A DNA stretch of 64,000 bases from Alopecurus myosuroides (lineage: Eukaryota; Streptophyta; Magnoliopsida; Poales; Poaceae): contig CM054062.1 in the NCBI GenBank assembly GCA_028641055.1, positions 174,239,642 through 174,303,641 on the forward strand, written 5' to 3'. A model generated the notes under the pieces. That model was given only the letters and a program-made list of their open reading frames with translations, ran no database searches and was not told the origin of the DNA. Positions within the stretch are counted from its first letter, which is position 1. Every line of letters starts with the position of its first letter. This document shows, piece after piece, positions 43,201 to 52,515 of the stretch. The position numbers were made by a program, and so were the translations under genes.

Positions 43201-45459
43201 CTTGCGCAGTTGGAGGTGTAGGGCCTTGCGCAGTTGGTGCGGTAGGGCCTTGCGCAGTTGGTGGCGCCGCAGTTCCATCGCCTTGTGCAGCTCCTGGCTG
43301 GGCGCTGCTCGGTGTCACGCCCGGTTGCACGCTGCTCAATGGATAAGAAGTGGCATCCGTGGCGGTGGTATCATCTACTCGCTGCGCGGCGGCGAGGCTC
43401 TCTTGTGCAGCAGCCCCTGTGGCGGGCTGCTCTTGCTCTGCTTCAGGCCGCTCTGCGGCGGTGTTGTCTTGCATCTCGTGGTCTTGGTTCTCCTCGGCGT
43501 TGCTAGCCGGAGGAGAAGGGGGTCTCTCATCGTGGACAGCAGTGTCCTGTGCGGCTGGTTCTGACGCTGCTCCTTGTGCTGGATTGGCAGCAGCAGCATT
43601 GGCGGTGTGGTCCTCATCATCATCGTCCAGATTGACCAGAGGTACTGGTTTTTCCTTGGTTTGGCCGGACGCGAGAGCTGCGTTCGCGTCCATAGGAGGT
43701 CTGCAGAGAAAGAGAAATCACAAGTTAGAAGAAGATTTGGGAAAATAGCACTGCGCGAGAAGGGAGGTGACCGAGAAGAGGGCTTACGCGGTGGTGCACT
43801 TGAGCTCTCGTCTGGTTCTCTTCGCAACCGCCTTCTTCTCGGCGGGCTTCCTCTTCTTGGCAGGAGGCGCTGGTGCCCCGCTACCAGCCCGTTTGCGGGT
43901 CTCAGGAGCGGCGACGGCCAGGGGCTTGACGACTAGGGGCGCATCGCCCTCGTTCTCGTCTTCGTCCTCGTCGTCCTTGTCCGCGGCAGCTTCATCTGGG
44001 AATCAAAGAGAAAAGAGGAAAGAATCAGAAACAGCAAACGAGGGATTGATGCTTCTCGGAGACAAACAGAATGAAAGTACAGTTACCATCAAAATCCTCG
44101 TCGGACCAGGTGCGGAGAGCATCGCGCTTGTCAGGGACGGGGGAGCGAGAGAGGTTGGGCTGCTCCACGGCATCAGAAGAGGGCACATCATCCTCCTCAC
44201 GGTCAGGAAACCAGTTGCCCTCAAAGACCTCGCAGCTCTCAATTATCTGGCGAGTGAGAACCTGAAAAACAGAGAAGGATCACAAACCAGCCGAGTACCA
44301 GGAAGGAACTCTACTCGGATAGGCGTGCAAGTGCAAAGCACACAAGGCCTAGGCAGTTTACTAAGCATTTTACTCAGATAGGCGTGCAAACACAAAGCAT
44401 ACTAAGCCTACACATGTTTGCCGAGAGACATTACTCGGAAGGGCGTGCAGGCATAAAGCACATGGAGCCTAAGAATCGTTCTCGAGTAGGCTACCCGGCA
44501 AGGCGTGCAAACACAAAGCATACTAAAGCCTAAGGCGATTCGGCTAGATGTCCTACTCGGAACGAAAGGCAATTGCTAGTGGATGCAAGAAGGAGAAGCT
44601 AACTACTCGGAAAATTTATGCAGAGAGCAAAGTAAGGAAGGCGTACCCGCTCAATCGGTTTTGTACGGCTGTACGGGACGAACCCGTATTGCCAGTGGTC
44701 GCCAAGGCTTGTCGTCAAGATGTTCCTGGCGTGCCAGGGGACGTCGATGTTGTCGATCTCGATGGTGGTGGTCCTGGTGCAGTCGCGGGGCCCTCCCATG
44801 TAACACATGAGATGGCACCGCTCTTGCAAGGGCAGTACTCGGCGCTGGATCCAGCAGGCTACCGGGTCGTCGTTCTTGAGGCCCTCCGCCCTCAGCCAGC
44901 CGAGTCGATTCTCCATCTCGATGGCGTCATCGTCGTTGACGGGCTTGTCCTTCCAGTACATCCCGATTGGAGCGCGATTGCACCAAACGGGCAGGTTGAT
45001 TCTGTCGTTCACCGGGGCTCCTGGCGCGGCGGCAACGTTCCTGACGTAGAGGAACGTCTTCTGCCATAGCTTGACGGAGTCCAGCCCCTTGACGCGGGGG
45101 TGGTTCGTCCCGGACCGCTGCACCATCATGGCGCAGCCGGTGTCGGTGGCGCGGGTGACGCCCGCGGAGTCCTTCTTCCCGGTGGACTGCTGGCGCAGGT
45201 GGAAATACCTGAGCCACGTCTCCCACGTGGGCCGGATGCCGAAGTGGTTGAGGAATTTCCGTAGGAAATCGGAGGCGGGTAGCCCGAACCCGCGCTCGAA
45301 ATGCGCCAGGAAGACGACGCGCTCCCCTTCGCGCGGGGACGGCACGATTTCGCCGTCCGGCGCCCGGCACTCCACGCCGGGAGGGACTCGCCGGGTATTG
45401 ACGAGCCAGGCGCAGTCCTCCGCAGTGACGCAGGAGCCAGCCCAGCCTGACTTGGCCAT
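40294..45459 (-). CDS. Antisense spliced gene of element G, intact, 8 exons, 1386 aa
   Basis: Starts at ATG 45459-45457. Exons on the plus scale: 44647-45459, 44087-44261, 43788-43995, 42299-43700, 41961-42117, 41793-41876, 41332-41712, 40294-41234. All seven introns are GT-AG, junction phases agree, and the joined frame of 4161 nt ends in TGA with no internal stop. The N-terminus (EGERVVFLAHFERGFGLPAS) resembles the 'putative gypsy type transposon' domain (Pfam PF04195, from memory). Exon 3 has a basic KKRKPAEKKAVAKRTRR stretch that could direct nuclear entry. Exon 4 carries four PTAQGP repeats and a Lys/Glu-Ala coiled coil; exons 5-7 continue coiled coil; exon 8 ends in an acidic, Ala/Thr-rich tail. 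Maize Grande carries an antisense accessory gene in the same place; molecular function is unknown. Confidence 0.85.
43161..43256 (-). repeat. 24-bp tandem repeat in exon 4 of the G antisense gene
   Basis: Four units of GTTGGCGGTGTAGGGCCTTGC plus GCA (plus strand), starting at 43161, 43185, 43209 and 43233. They encode TPPTAQGP-type octapeptides on the minus strand and keep the frame open. Confidence 0.85.
44321..44562. repeat. About 60-bp imperfect tandem repeat in intron 1 of the G antisense gene
   Basis: Four units beginning AGGCGTGCAA or AGGGCGTGCAG at 44321, 44380, 44440 and 44501. Each has a CAAAGCA block, AGCCTA and a TACTCGG-like end. The array fills most of the 385-bp first intron. 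Confidence 0.75.
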
Positions 45460-45625
45460 CGTGGCGAGTTGGGAAGGTGGAAGATTTCAAGTGAAGTTGG
45501 CTGGTGAATCGAATCCGCGGCGGCGCGAGAGCTTGCGCGGCGACGGAGAGCACGGTGGCGGAGAAGAGCAGGAGACAGAGAAGGAATGGTGCGAAGGAAG
45601 GGGAAAAGGAAGTTACCGGCGGGGG

Positions 45626-45633
45626 TATTTATA
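45626..45633 (-). promoter_or_regulatory. TATA box of the G antisense gene
   Basis: On the minus strand GATATAAATACC lies about 165 bp before the ATG. The intervening leader is CT-rich and has no upstream ATG. It lies outside the LTR, so the antisense gene appears to have its own Pol II promoter. Confidence 0.7.
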
Positions 45634-46140
45634 TCTCCTCCGCGAGTTTACCGTTACCGTCTTGGTAGTGGGATCGATTGTGCCGTGTGGCGGATCCTGT
45701 GGCCGGCTAGAAACGCACACAAGCGCCGGTTGCGCGCGTAATGGCCACAGTTGATCCCACCACCGAATCGTGGCCTATAACTGCACTTGATGGGACGTGA
45801 CGGCCGGTGGGCCCACTGCGCGAAAACTGGACGCGTGGCAGGTCGTGTCCTGGGCAACCAAACGACAAGGTCGTGGATGCTTGACACGTGTGCAGTTGCT
45901 GCGCGAAGGGCTGGATTGTGCCCTGTGCTGCAGAGGCTCAATCTGAGAAATTTCTCTAAGTCTTTTTACTCGGTTACAGAGTAGAAAGCAAGTGCTGCTC
46001 GGAAGAGAGGAAACTCAAGGTACTTTCCAGATAGCTACTCGGAGGTCCTACTCGGCATCTTGAGGTTCGATGGCTAAGATGCAAAGGCTGGTTTTAAGCT
46101 GGCAGAGCCTAGTGAACAAGTTCGCAAGACTCAACCAGCT
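45634..46140. other. Element G upstream region of antisense gene, non-coding
   Basis: About 500 bp between the antisense TATA box and the PPT, probably holding promoter sequence for the antisense gene. It has a GC-rich half and several TACTCGG heptamers. No supported ORF. Confidence 0.55.
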
Positions 46141-46151
46141 TCGGGGACTGC
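46141..46151 (+). promoter_or_regulatory. Element G polypurine tract
   Basis: TCGGGGACTGC directly abuts the 3' LTR at 46152. It is not a pure purine run, but F has the similar TCTGGGGACTAC in the same place, supporting its role as plus-strand primer. Confidence 0.65.
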
Positions 46152-47060
46152 TGTCGGGGGGTTACCCCCGAGTAGGGTAAAGACAGGTGGTAAAGGCCGC
46201 TTACAGATGAGAGGTTTGGTCGAGTAGCCGACTACCAGGTACTCGCTACCCGGTCGACTGCTACTCGGTCTCACCTCAAGATGACCAGAAGGAGATATCA
46301 ATCAAGTTCTACCCTGACGAGTAAAGGTTTGGCCCGAGTACAATTGGCGGGAACTATTGGCGGGAAACTACTCGGGCCAGGAAGTCAAAGGAGCCGTTCT
46401 GACACAGGATCCCGCGTATCCTGGGTCCGTACTTGGCAGCATTCGAACTACTGTTCACGTGGGGACGGCCTGCCTGACAGTGACAGCATGGAAGCAGGCT
46501 GTGGCAGGATAAGGGGGGCCTACTCTGTGCCTAGCTACAGTGTTACCAGTCTGTCCCCTAGTTTTGCCCAACGACTTTACAGAAGCAGCCAAGGTTAGGA
46601 ACCAAAGCTGTCAGCGGGTACTCGGAGAAAGTACGATGTGCACACTATGTCGACACTTGTCTAGATTTGGACGTATCCGGCTGGGCACCGTGTATATAAG
46701 GTGCCCCGCCGCCTCCTGCGCGAGGCATGCTCCCATACGTACACACAGGCTCATAGTGAACCCTAGAAACCCTAAGTTCTTGACCTAGCCCTACTCGGAG
46801 AGGAGAGAAAGGCTACTCGGTAGCGTTACCATTTGTACTGTGGCTACTCGGAGAGACATCTAAATACATAGAGAAAGGCAGGAGTAGGGGTTTTACCTCC
46901 TCACGAGGGCCCTGAACCTGGGTACATCGTGTTGTTTGTGTTGTGTGGATCTTACCTCACGCGGCTACTCGTCGCGTGATCCCTCCCCGGACACCTCCAG
47001 CGTCCATCGTCCCCACATCTTTAGCCATCCCATGGCATCTGCCGTGACACCACCACGACA
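46152..47060 (+). repeat. Element G 3' LTR (909 bp)
   Basis: Same length as the 5' LTR, with two substitutions seen (near 46243 and 46702). Followed by the AAGAA duplication. Confidence 0.95.
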
Positions 47061-47065
47061 AAGAA
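47061..47065. repeat. Target site duplication of element G, right copy
   Basis: AAGAA, identical to 31659-31663. Confidence 0.92.
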
Positions 47066-47127
47066 ATAATTGTTTAAGCGGCCTATTGACCGACTGACGC
47101 ATACGACACAACATCAGGTAGCAGATA

Positions 47128-50100
47128 TCACTCGGTATTCTGGGCTGCGGCGTCCATCTTCTCCTTGCCCTTGTTATTACTATTGGTGGCAGCAGCACCC
47201 GGATCAGCAGCGGTGCCGGCTCGCGCAGGAGGAGGGACGACTGGTGTGGAAGTAGCAGGCGCAGAGTCGGCTTCAACCTTCTTTTTTGCAGCTTCCTCCC
47301 TCAACTTGGCGGTTTCCTACTTCCATCGGGCTAGCATATCGTACGGCTTGGAAAGATCCGATTTAATCGCTTCACCATCAGCACCATAGGAAGGGACAAT
47401 GGAATTAAGCTCCAAGCTGTCAGCAATCACGCTTGCCGAGTAACGGACTTCTTTCTGGATGGCCTTGAAATCCTTCGGGGAAAATTTGGACCCATCTCGG
47501 TTGAATTCCGGAAACCCTACCATCATCTTGGCCAGCTCTAGCTTAGGAAAGTAAGCTTTCGCCAGGGCTAGCCCCCGGGTTACCCCAACCCGGCAGGACG
47601 AGCGTTTCCAATGCCAAATCCACTCGGGAATAGTGGAGCAGGCATCCAGCATCCTCTTCAGGTTGACGTGCCCAACACCCGGCCACCGTATTTCTTGAAG
47701 GATCCATTTGGTTCCGGCACATAGCTGCCGGATAACGCTCTTGATGGTTTTCAGCTTGGCAATATTATCTTCGTCCGGCATTACTTCATCCGGACCTGCA
47801 GAAAGAAATGAGAGCACGATTAAGGAAACCCGGCTATTTATCAGCAGGGTAACTCGGATTATGAATATTATGCTAAGAGTCATACCGATCAAAGCGCGAT
47901 ACGTATCAGCAATCTGGACAGAAAGGTTCACTAGATTATCTTCGGCTGCATGAGCCCTCCTCCTATACTTTCTCGTGATCTTCCCACTCCTCCTGGCCTC
48001 AGCCTCGGCCGCCTCACGCAGAGCCACCTCCTTTTCAATACGCTTGGTGGCCTTAGCCAATTTTTTCTCAGACTGGGTCACGAAGTCCTGAGTGGAGATA
48101 CAGGGATAAATTAGTCGGAAATACTGAGAAGTTCCAGGCAAATTATCAACAAATTCACCCGGAACTTGGGGACTAGATAAGGATACAAGCAATGTTATTC
48201 GGATTTACCTCATGTTTTGCTATCAAAGCTTCCAGGATATTCTCTTTGTTGGCCCTTAAGGTGTGAAGGGCACTAAGCATCTGGGGGAATGTCATGTCTT
48301 CAGGCTTGGTGCCAGAAGAACCGGCAGCCTAATCCTCTGGATGAAGAGTTTTTCCTGACTTTGGGGTCGAGACCCGGATCGTCTGGTTCTCCGGGTTTGG
48401 GGAACCCGTCCTCGTCTCTTGGATCTCAATCTCTTCATCCACGTCTTCAGACGATTTTGGAGACCCGGCTTCTTGTCGGGCCGGGTCATTAAAAGGATCT
48501 TGTTCTTGGGCGTCTTCAACCTCATCACCAGCCGCGGCGTCCGCATTATCAGTTGGTTCCTCTGTCTTCTGGTTATCTGTTTCCATGTTCTACGGGTCAC
48601 TAACTGTGACTTGAGCGCTAAAGAAAAGGGAGAGAGGCAGTTAGCAACAGTGATTGAAAGTTGTCAGGTATGAAAGGATGTCAAATAGAAAAGACTTACC
48701 CGGTATTTACAGCATAATCCGGTGGGAGCTGGCTGCTGGAAGCAGATGAAGTCGTCAAAGGGACCGATAGCGGAACCCGGAATTGCCCGGCACGTGGATG
48801 GTTGGGAGATGGGTGACGCTGAGGGGATTTGGAGGATTGAGGTGGAGGAGTACCGACCCGGTGGACTGGTGAGGTGGTGATACCGGGGTTAAGGGGATCG
48901 TCACCCGGAGAACTCCGGGTCACCCTACGTTTGACCGGGAGAGGATCCTTCAAGTGTGACGAGTGTGAAAACTGTTGGTTAAGTCTACGCATGATATCGA
49001 AGGAGTAAGGTTCAGAGGATATAGAAGAGAAAGGAACCTTGGAAACCACTCCTCTGGCTTTCCTCTTGGCCCCGACTGTTACTTCCTGATCAGATTCGGT
49101 GGCCTCCGGGTCGTCCCCATCCTTCTCTTCTTCGTCCTCCAGCCCTGCGAGCCGAGTATGTATTGATGGAAAAAGTTAAAATGGGAGGAAAATTATGCAG
49201 GTAAAGGTGACGCAAGATCCGGGTAAATACCTTCGTCATTATCAGCCGGTTCATCTTCTTCTTCCGGGTCTCTGGAGGAGGGGGAGGTTTCAACTCTCCA
49301 GAAAGCATCATCAGCCTAAGACAAAGAGATGAAAATAAGAGCTAGAAGCAGTATCAAGTCAAGGTGTGGAGATAAGCTTATGAGTATCGGAACTTACCGC
49401 TGGAGCCGGATTTTCCCGAGTGAACGGAGGTAACCCGGCGATGTTCTTTATGACTTCCAGTTTTTCCGTCAGGAAACCTTTGATGGTTTTGTTGGTATCG
49501 CCGGCCGCAAAGCTCTTGGTAGAATATCGGAGTGCGTCCGTCGCGTGCCCCGAGTACTCGCACATCAATTTGGTGCAGATAGAATTGGGTTGGATCCGGA
49601 AATCAACCCAAGTTTTCACTAAATTGAGCCCAAGAAGACCTTGGGCGGAGAGGACGGCTATTCTAGCTAGTAAAGGCAGGATTGCTTCCCTGTCCGAGTC
49701 AGGGGCGAAAGCATTGAATTTTTTAGAAATATCGAGGAGACCCTCGGAGTAACAAGGCAGTTTCTTTTCACCGGGTGGGGAAGTGTCGTGGCAGTAAAAG
49801 AAGGATAATTGCCAGTGTTTAACATGGGAATTCAGATTAAGGGTTGGCATTGGTGAGTTCTTGCGGCGTTGGATGGATACCCCGCCGCAAGTGAGAAGTG
49901 CCCCGTCACCGCTTTCGCGGCACGGCTTGCACTGGAAAAGTTCAATGAAAAGAGCCAAACTTGGCGGAGTGCACAAGTATGACTCGGATAGGACAATGAA
50001 GTGGTTAATATTCAACATAGAGTTAGGCCCTATGTCGAATACCCAGAGGCCGTAGTGGCTCAGGACCTCACGAAAGAAAGGGTGACCCGGAGGGCGGAAT

Positions 50101-50557
50101 CCCCGGGTCATGTGCTCTATGAAACAGATTACCTCGCCGTCGGCGGGTATGGGCCGGGTCTCGTCACCCGGCGCCCTCCAATGAATGTCCTTATGAGAGG
50201 GGAGAACCCCCAACTCGGCCAGCTCTTCCAGCTTGGCCTTTGTGACTGTGGATCGCCCCCAATTGGCGGATATGGATTGGGTTGTCTTCGCCTGGGCCGG
50301 CTGTTTCCCTTGCCTTTTGGGAGCCATGGGATCAACCTGCAAAACACAAGGAAAAAAGATACAGGAAATGAGACTCGGAAATACCGGGTTACTCGGGTAT
50401 ATGCACGGAGTATCAAGAAGATATGAAAACTAAGAATTATCCGGGTATCGTGCCGCGAAGTAAAGATTGCAAGGTATCCGGGTATCAAGTATAATTATAG
50501 AAACTATTGGTTACTTACGTATTGAAAGGTGTTTGAGGAAGACGGATGATTGCCCAT
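47128..50557 (-). pseudogene. Antisense spliced gene of element F, 7 coding exons, three TAG stops
   Basis: Coding starts at ATG 50557. Exons (plus scale): 50519-50557, 49398-50336, 49231-49315, 48700-49144, 48209-48617, 47886-48087, 47128-47795. Every intron is GT-AG and phases agree across 2787 nt (928 codons plus TGA). Three in-frame TAG codons interrupt it, at plus 48590-48592, 48329-48331 and 47317-47319. Exon 2 carries the PF04195-like domain (GEVICFIEHMTRGFRPPGHPF). Exons 3-5 are acidic and Pro/Ser-rich with basic patches, exon 6 is coiled coil (LAKATKRIEKEVALREAAEAEA), and exon 7 is a folded helical region with many Trp. Architecture mirrors the G gene, but sequence similarity is low outside the N-terminal motif. 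G landed 62 bp past its stop codon, sparing the gene. Confidence 0.8.
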
Positions 50558-50861
50558 GTATCTACTGCAAGCAAAAGAGTTGGAAGAGGAGGATTTTCCG
50601 GGTGTCAATGACATGCGCGGAAAATTGAGGTGAAATGGATCTAGATTGGAAAACTTGCGAACGATTCTACGAAGAAATTGATGTTTAATAACGGTAGGGG
50701 AGTGGTGTGTGATCATTAATCAGGCTATTGGAGGAGTTATCGAGCATCTGAGCAAGTTTAAACCGGCGCCACAAGAAAATTTTTCCCGTGGGTTGACCTA
50801 GATTCAATCTAGAGTAAATCGAAAAATTGCGAGGTTGAATTAATGGATACAAGGGACTTAC

Positions 50862-51098
50862 TGGAGTGAATTGGAGTAACACGCGGCGGCGGCGAACGGT
50901 GCGATCTGGATATTCCTTCGCAATTCCCGGTGGGCAAGATGAGGGCGCTGCGGCGGAGTTCGGCGGCGGCGCGGAGCGGTTCGGGAGCGAACGTAACCGG
51001 CGGCGGTTTGGCTCCGACGGCGAGCTTGAGATTCTTGTTGTGGTGTTGCGCAAGCCGGTGAGAGATGAGGAAGGAGAAGGGGTTGGAATGAACCGTTG
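50862..51098 (-). other. Probable 5' untranslated exon of the F antisense gene
   Basis: On the minus strand this CT- and GC-rich stretch follows a TATA box by about 30 bp, lacks ATG and ends at CCA|GTAAGT (donor, 50862). A matching acceptor, TTGCTTGCAG, precedes 50564, seven bases before the coding ATG at 50557. The transcript start is inferred from TATA spacing only. Confidence 0.6.
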
Positions 51099-51123
51099 GG
51101 GGCTAGGTTGTTGCCTGGGTCCT

Positions 51124-51131
51124 TATTTATA
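51124..51131 (-). promoter_or_regulatory. TATA box of the F antisense gene
   Basis: On the minus strand CTTATAAATAAGG, the same TATAAATA core as upstream of the G antisense gene. It lies inside the element, about 390 bp from the 3' LTR, so transcription need not depend on the LTR. Confidence 0.68.
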
Positions 51132-51522
51132 AGGTGTGGGTGGATAAACCTGTTCCAACGGGCGGAAGCCGGCAATTTCGGGATAAAGGTTACCTGCACG
51201 GATTTTGCGAGATATGCTTTAAGTGCTGACCGAGATATCCGAACAGAGATAAGAAGGAGATCTTCTCCGCAACACTAGGGGCAATTATCGAGTAAAGTGA
51301 ATCAGATCTTTAAACATTCTTATCAGGGTGTTGACCCGGAAAAGCTGAGCAAAGGACTTGGAGAAAGCCGGGTTATTATATGGCCACCTTGGAGTTAGGC
51401 CTAGCTGTTTATTAAAGCAATTTAACCCGGCCTCCATTGAATTTGTAAGTTTGATAATTTTGCAGGGAATAGCGTGCGCTTCAAAGAGAATCTCGTGAAG
51501 CCCAAGCTATTCTGGGGACTAC
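51132..51522 (+). other. Element F upstream region of antisense gene and polypurine tract
   Basis: No ORF. The last bases, TCTGGGGACTAC (51511-51522), abut the 3' LTR and form the PPT. The rest probably holds the antisense promoter. Confidence 0.6.
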
Positions 51523-51997
51523 TGATGAAGAGATGATAACCCGGTAGGCCAACGCCAAGGTGTAACCCGGCCCAAAGGGCGCTGCGCAGGATCCGACTAA
51601 GGATAAAGGAACTTCTAGAAGGCCCAAGTTCATAGGCCTGGTAACCCGGATTGTGGGTTACGATAAGGAAATTTACGGTTTGTACGCAGTGTCCGGGTAG
51701 GATTCAGGGTGCGCCTTGGAGGGCAAGCCAGGGGGTCCGGGTGCTTTATAAACCGGCCCCTAGGACTAGTTGAGAGAGATCCAAGAGTTCTAGCAATATC
51801 GCTTGATATCGAGCATCCAGTGTAACACGAGAGTTGAGTTAATATATCGAGATCGGAGACTCGGCGACTTGATTGCCGGCTACCAGATCGAGTACCATCA
51901 TGTTTTCCTCTGAGCTAAACCCTCTCCCAAACGCCTGTGTCATCTTGCCCCAAGATCAGTTACCCCCGGTAACGTCTGCCGTGATTATCCCACGACA
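51523..51997 (+). repeat. Element F 3' LTR (475 bp)
   Basis: TGATGAAG...CACGACA; five differences from the 5' LTR by eye. Confidence 0.93.
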
Positions 51998-52002
51998 GGA
52001 GG
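51998..52002. repeat. Target site duplication of element F, right copy
   Basis: GGAGG, identical to 25946-25950. Confidence 0.9.
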
Positions 52003-52478
52003 GGAGGGAAACGGGGCACTTCTCTTCGCCCTTATCCTCGAGGAGGACAAGCAGGAGGTGGCGGGGAAGGGCGGCGTCGAGGACCTTTCGTCCACTGGCC
52101 AGAGGAGGAAGACGACAAGAATAGAAATTCTGAAAACCCCCCTACAAAAACAGAAACTGCGAAAAGGGCCATGCTCCTTTTAAGACAGCACACTAAAAAC
52201 AGTTTTGAGGGCCTTTCTGAAAAAGGTAAAATTTGACAAAAAATATTTTTGAGATCCTTATTACATGGGCAAACTCAACATATTTTTGTTTGACAAAAAT
52301 TGTACCATTTTAAACCATCAAGTTAAATTCGCACTTTAAGTGATTTTAATAAACTCCGTTATTAAATTTTAGTGCACTTGTTTTAAAACCAACCAGGGGT
52401 TTGGAATGCATGCATGACATGTCATGATCACCAACACAAACACACAAACTTTTTATTACAAAACATGTGGATGTTACA
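52003..52478 (-). repeat. Element E1 3' LTR, smaller part right of element F
   Basis: Matches 60321-60796 of the central LTR nearly base for base. On the minus strand it is the LTR start (TGTAACATCC). Confidence 0.9.
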
Positions 52479-52515
52479 AGTCTACCCCCCTTACAAGAAT
52501 CTCGTCCCGAGATTC
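52479..52515 (-). promoter_or_regulatory. Element E1 polypurine tract and pre-PPT hairpin
   Basis: On the minus strand a perfect palindrome GAATCTCG-GGA-CGAGATTC (52515-52497) is followed by TTGTAAGGGGGGTAGACT and the LTR. The gag-pol frame runs into the palindrome and stops at the TAA within the PPT. Confidence 0.82.

Larger units (their letters stand above)
31664..47060 (+). mobile_element. Element G: nearly intact 15.4 kb Tat/Retand-like gypsy element with antisense gene
   Basis: 909-bp LTRs (31664-32572 and 46152-47060) differ at only two positions by eye, and the AAGAA duplication is perfect. The interior has primer site, gag-protease frame, RT-RNase H-RNase H-integrase frame, and a 6.5 kb 3' region with an intact eight-exon gene on the minus strand. 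With a commonly used grass LTR rate of 1.3e-8 per site per year, two differences suggest roughly 0.1 million years (inference). It is the innermost and youngest insertion of the right-hand nest. Confidence 0.95.
25951..51997 (+). mobile_element. Element F: Tat/Retand-like gypsy element, gag-deleted, interrupted by G
   Basis: 475-bp LTRs at 25951-26425 and 51523-51997 differ at five positions by eye. There is a perfect GGAGG duplication, a non-Met primer site, a pol with a second RNase H, and a long 3' internal region bearing an antisense spliced gene. Without G it is about 10.6 kb. Gag capsid and zinc finger are missing and pol and antisense gene carry stops, so this copy cannot move by itself. 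Placement in the Tat/Retand lineage rests on the second RNase H and on the antisense ORF in the 3' region. Confidence 0.9.

Noticed and set aside
40294..45459. A captured host gene in element G
   Set aside because: A PF04195-like domain and a counterpart at the same place in element F point to an element-borne gene inherited with the lineage, not a recent capture.
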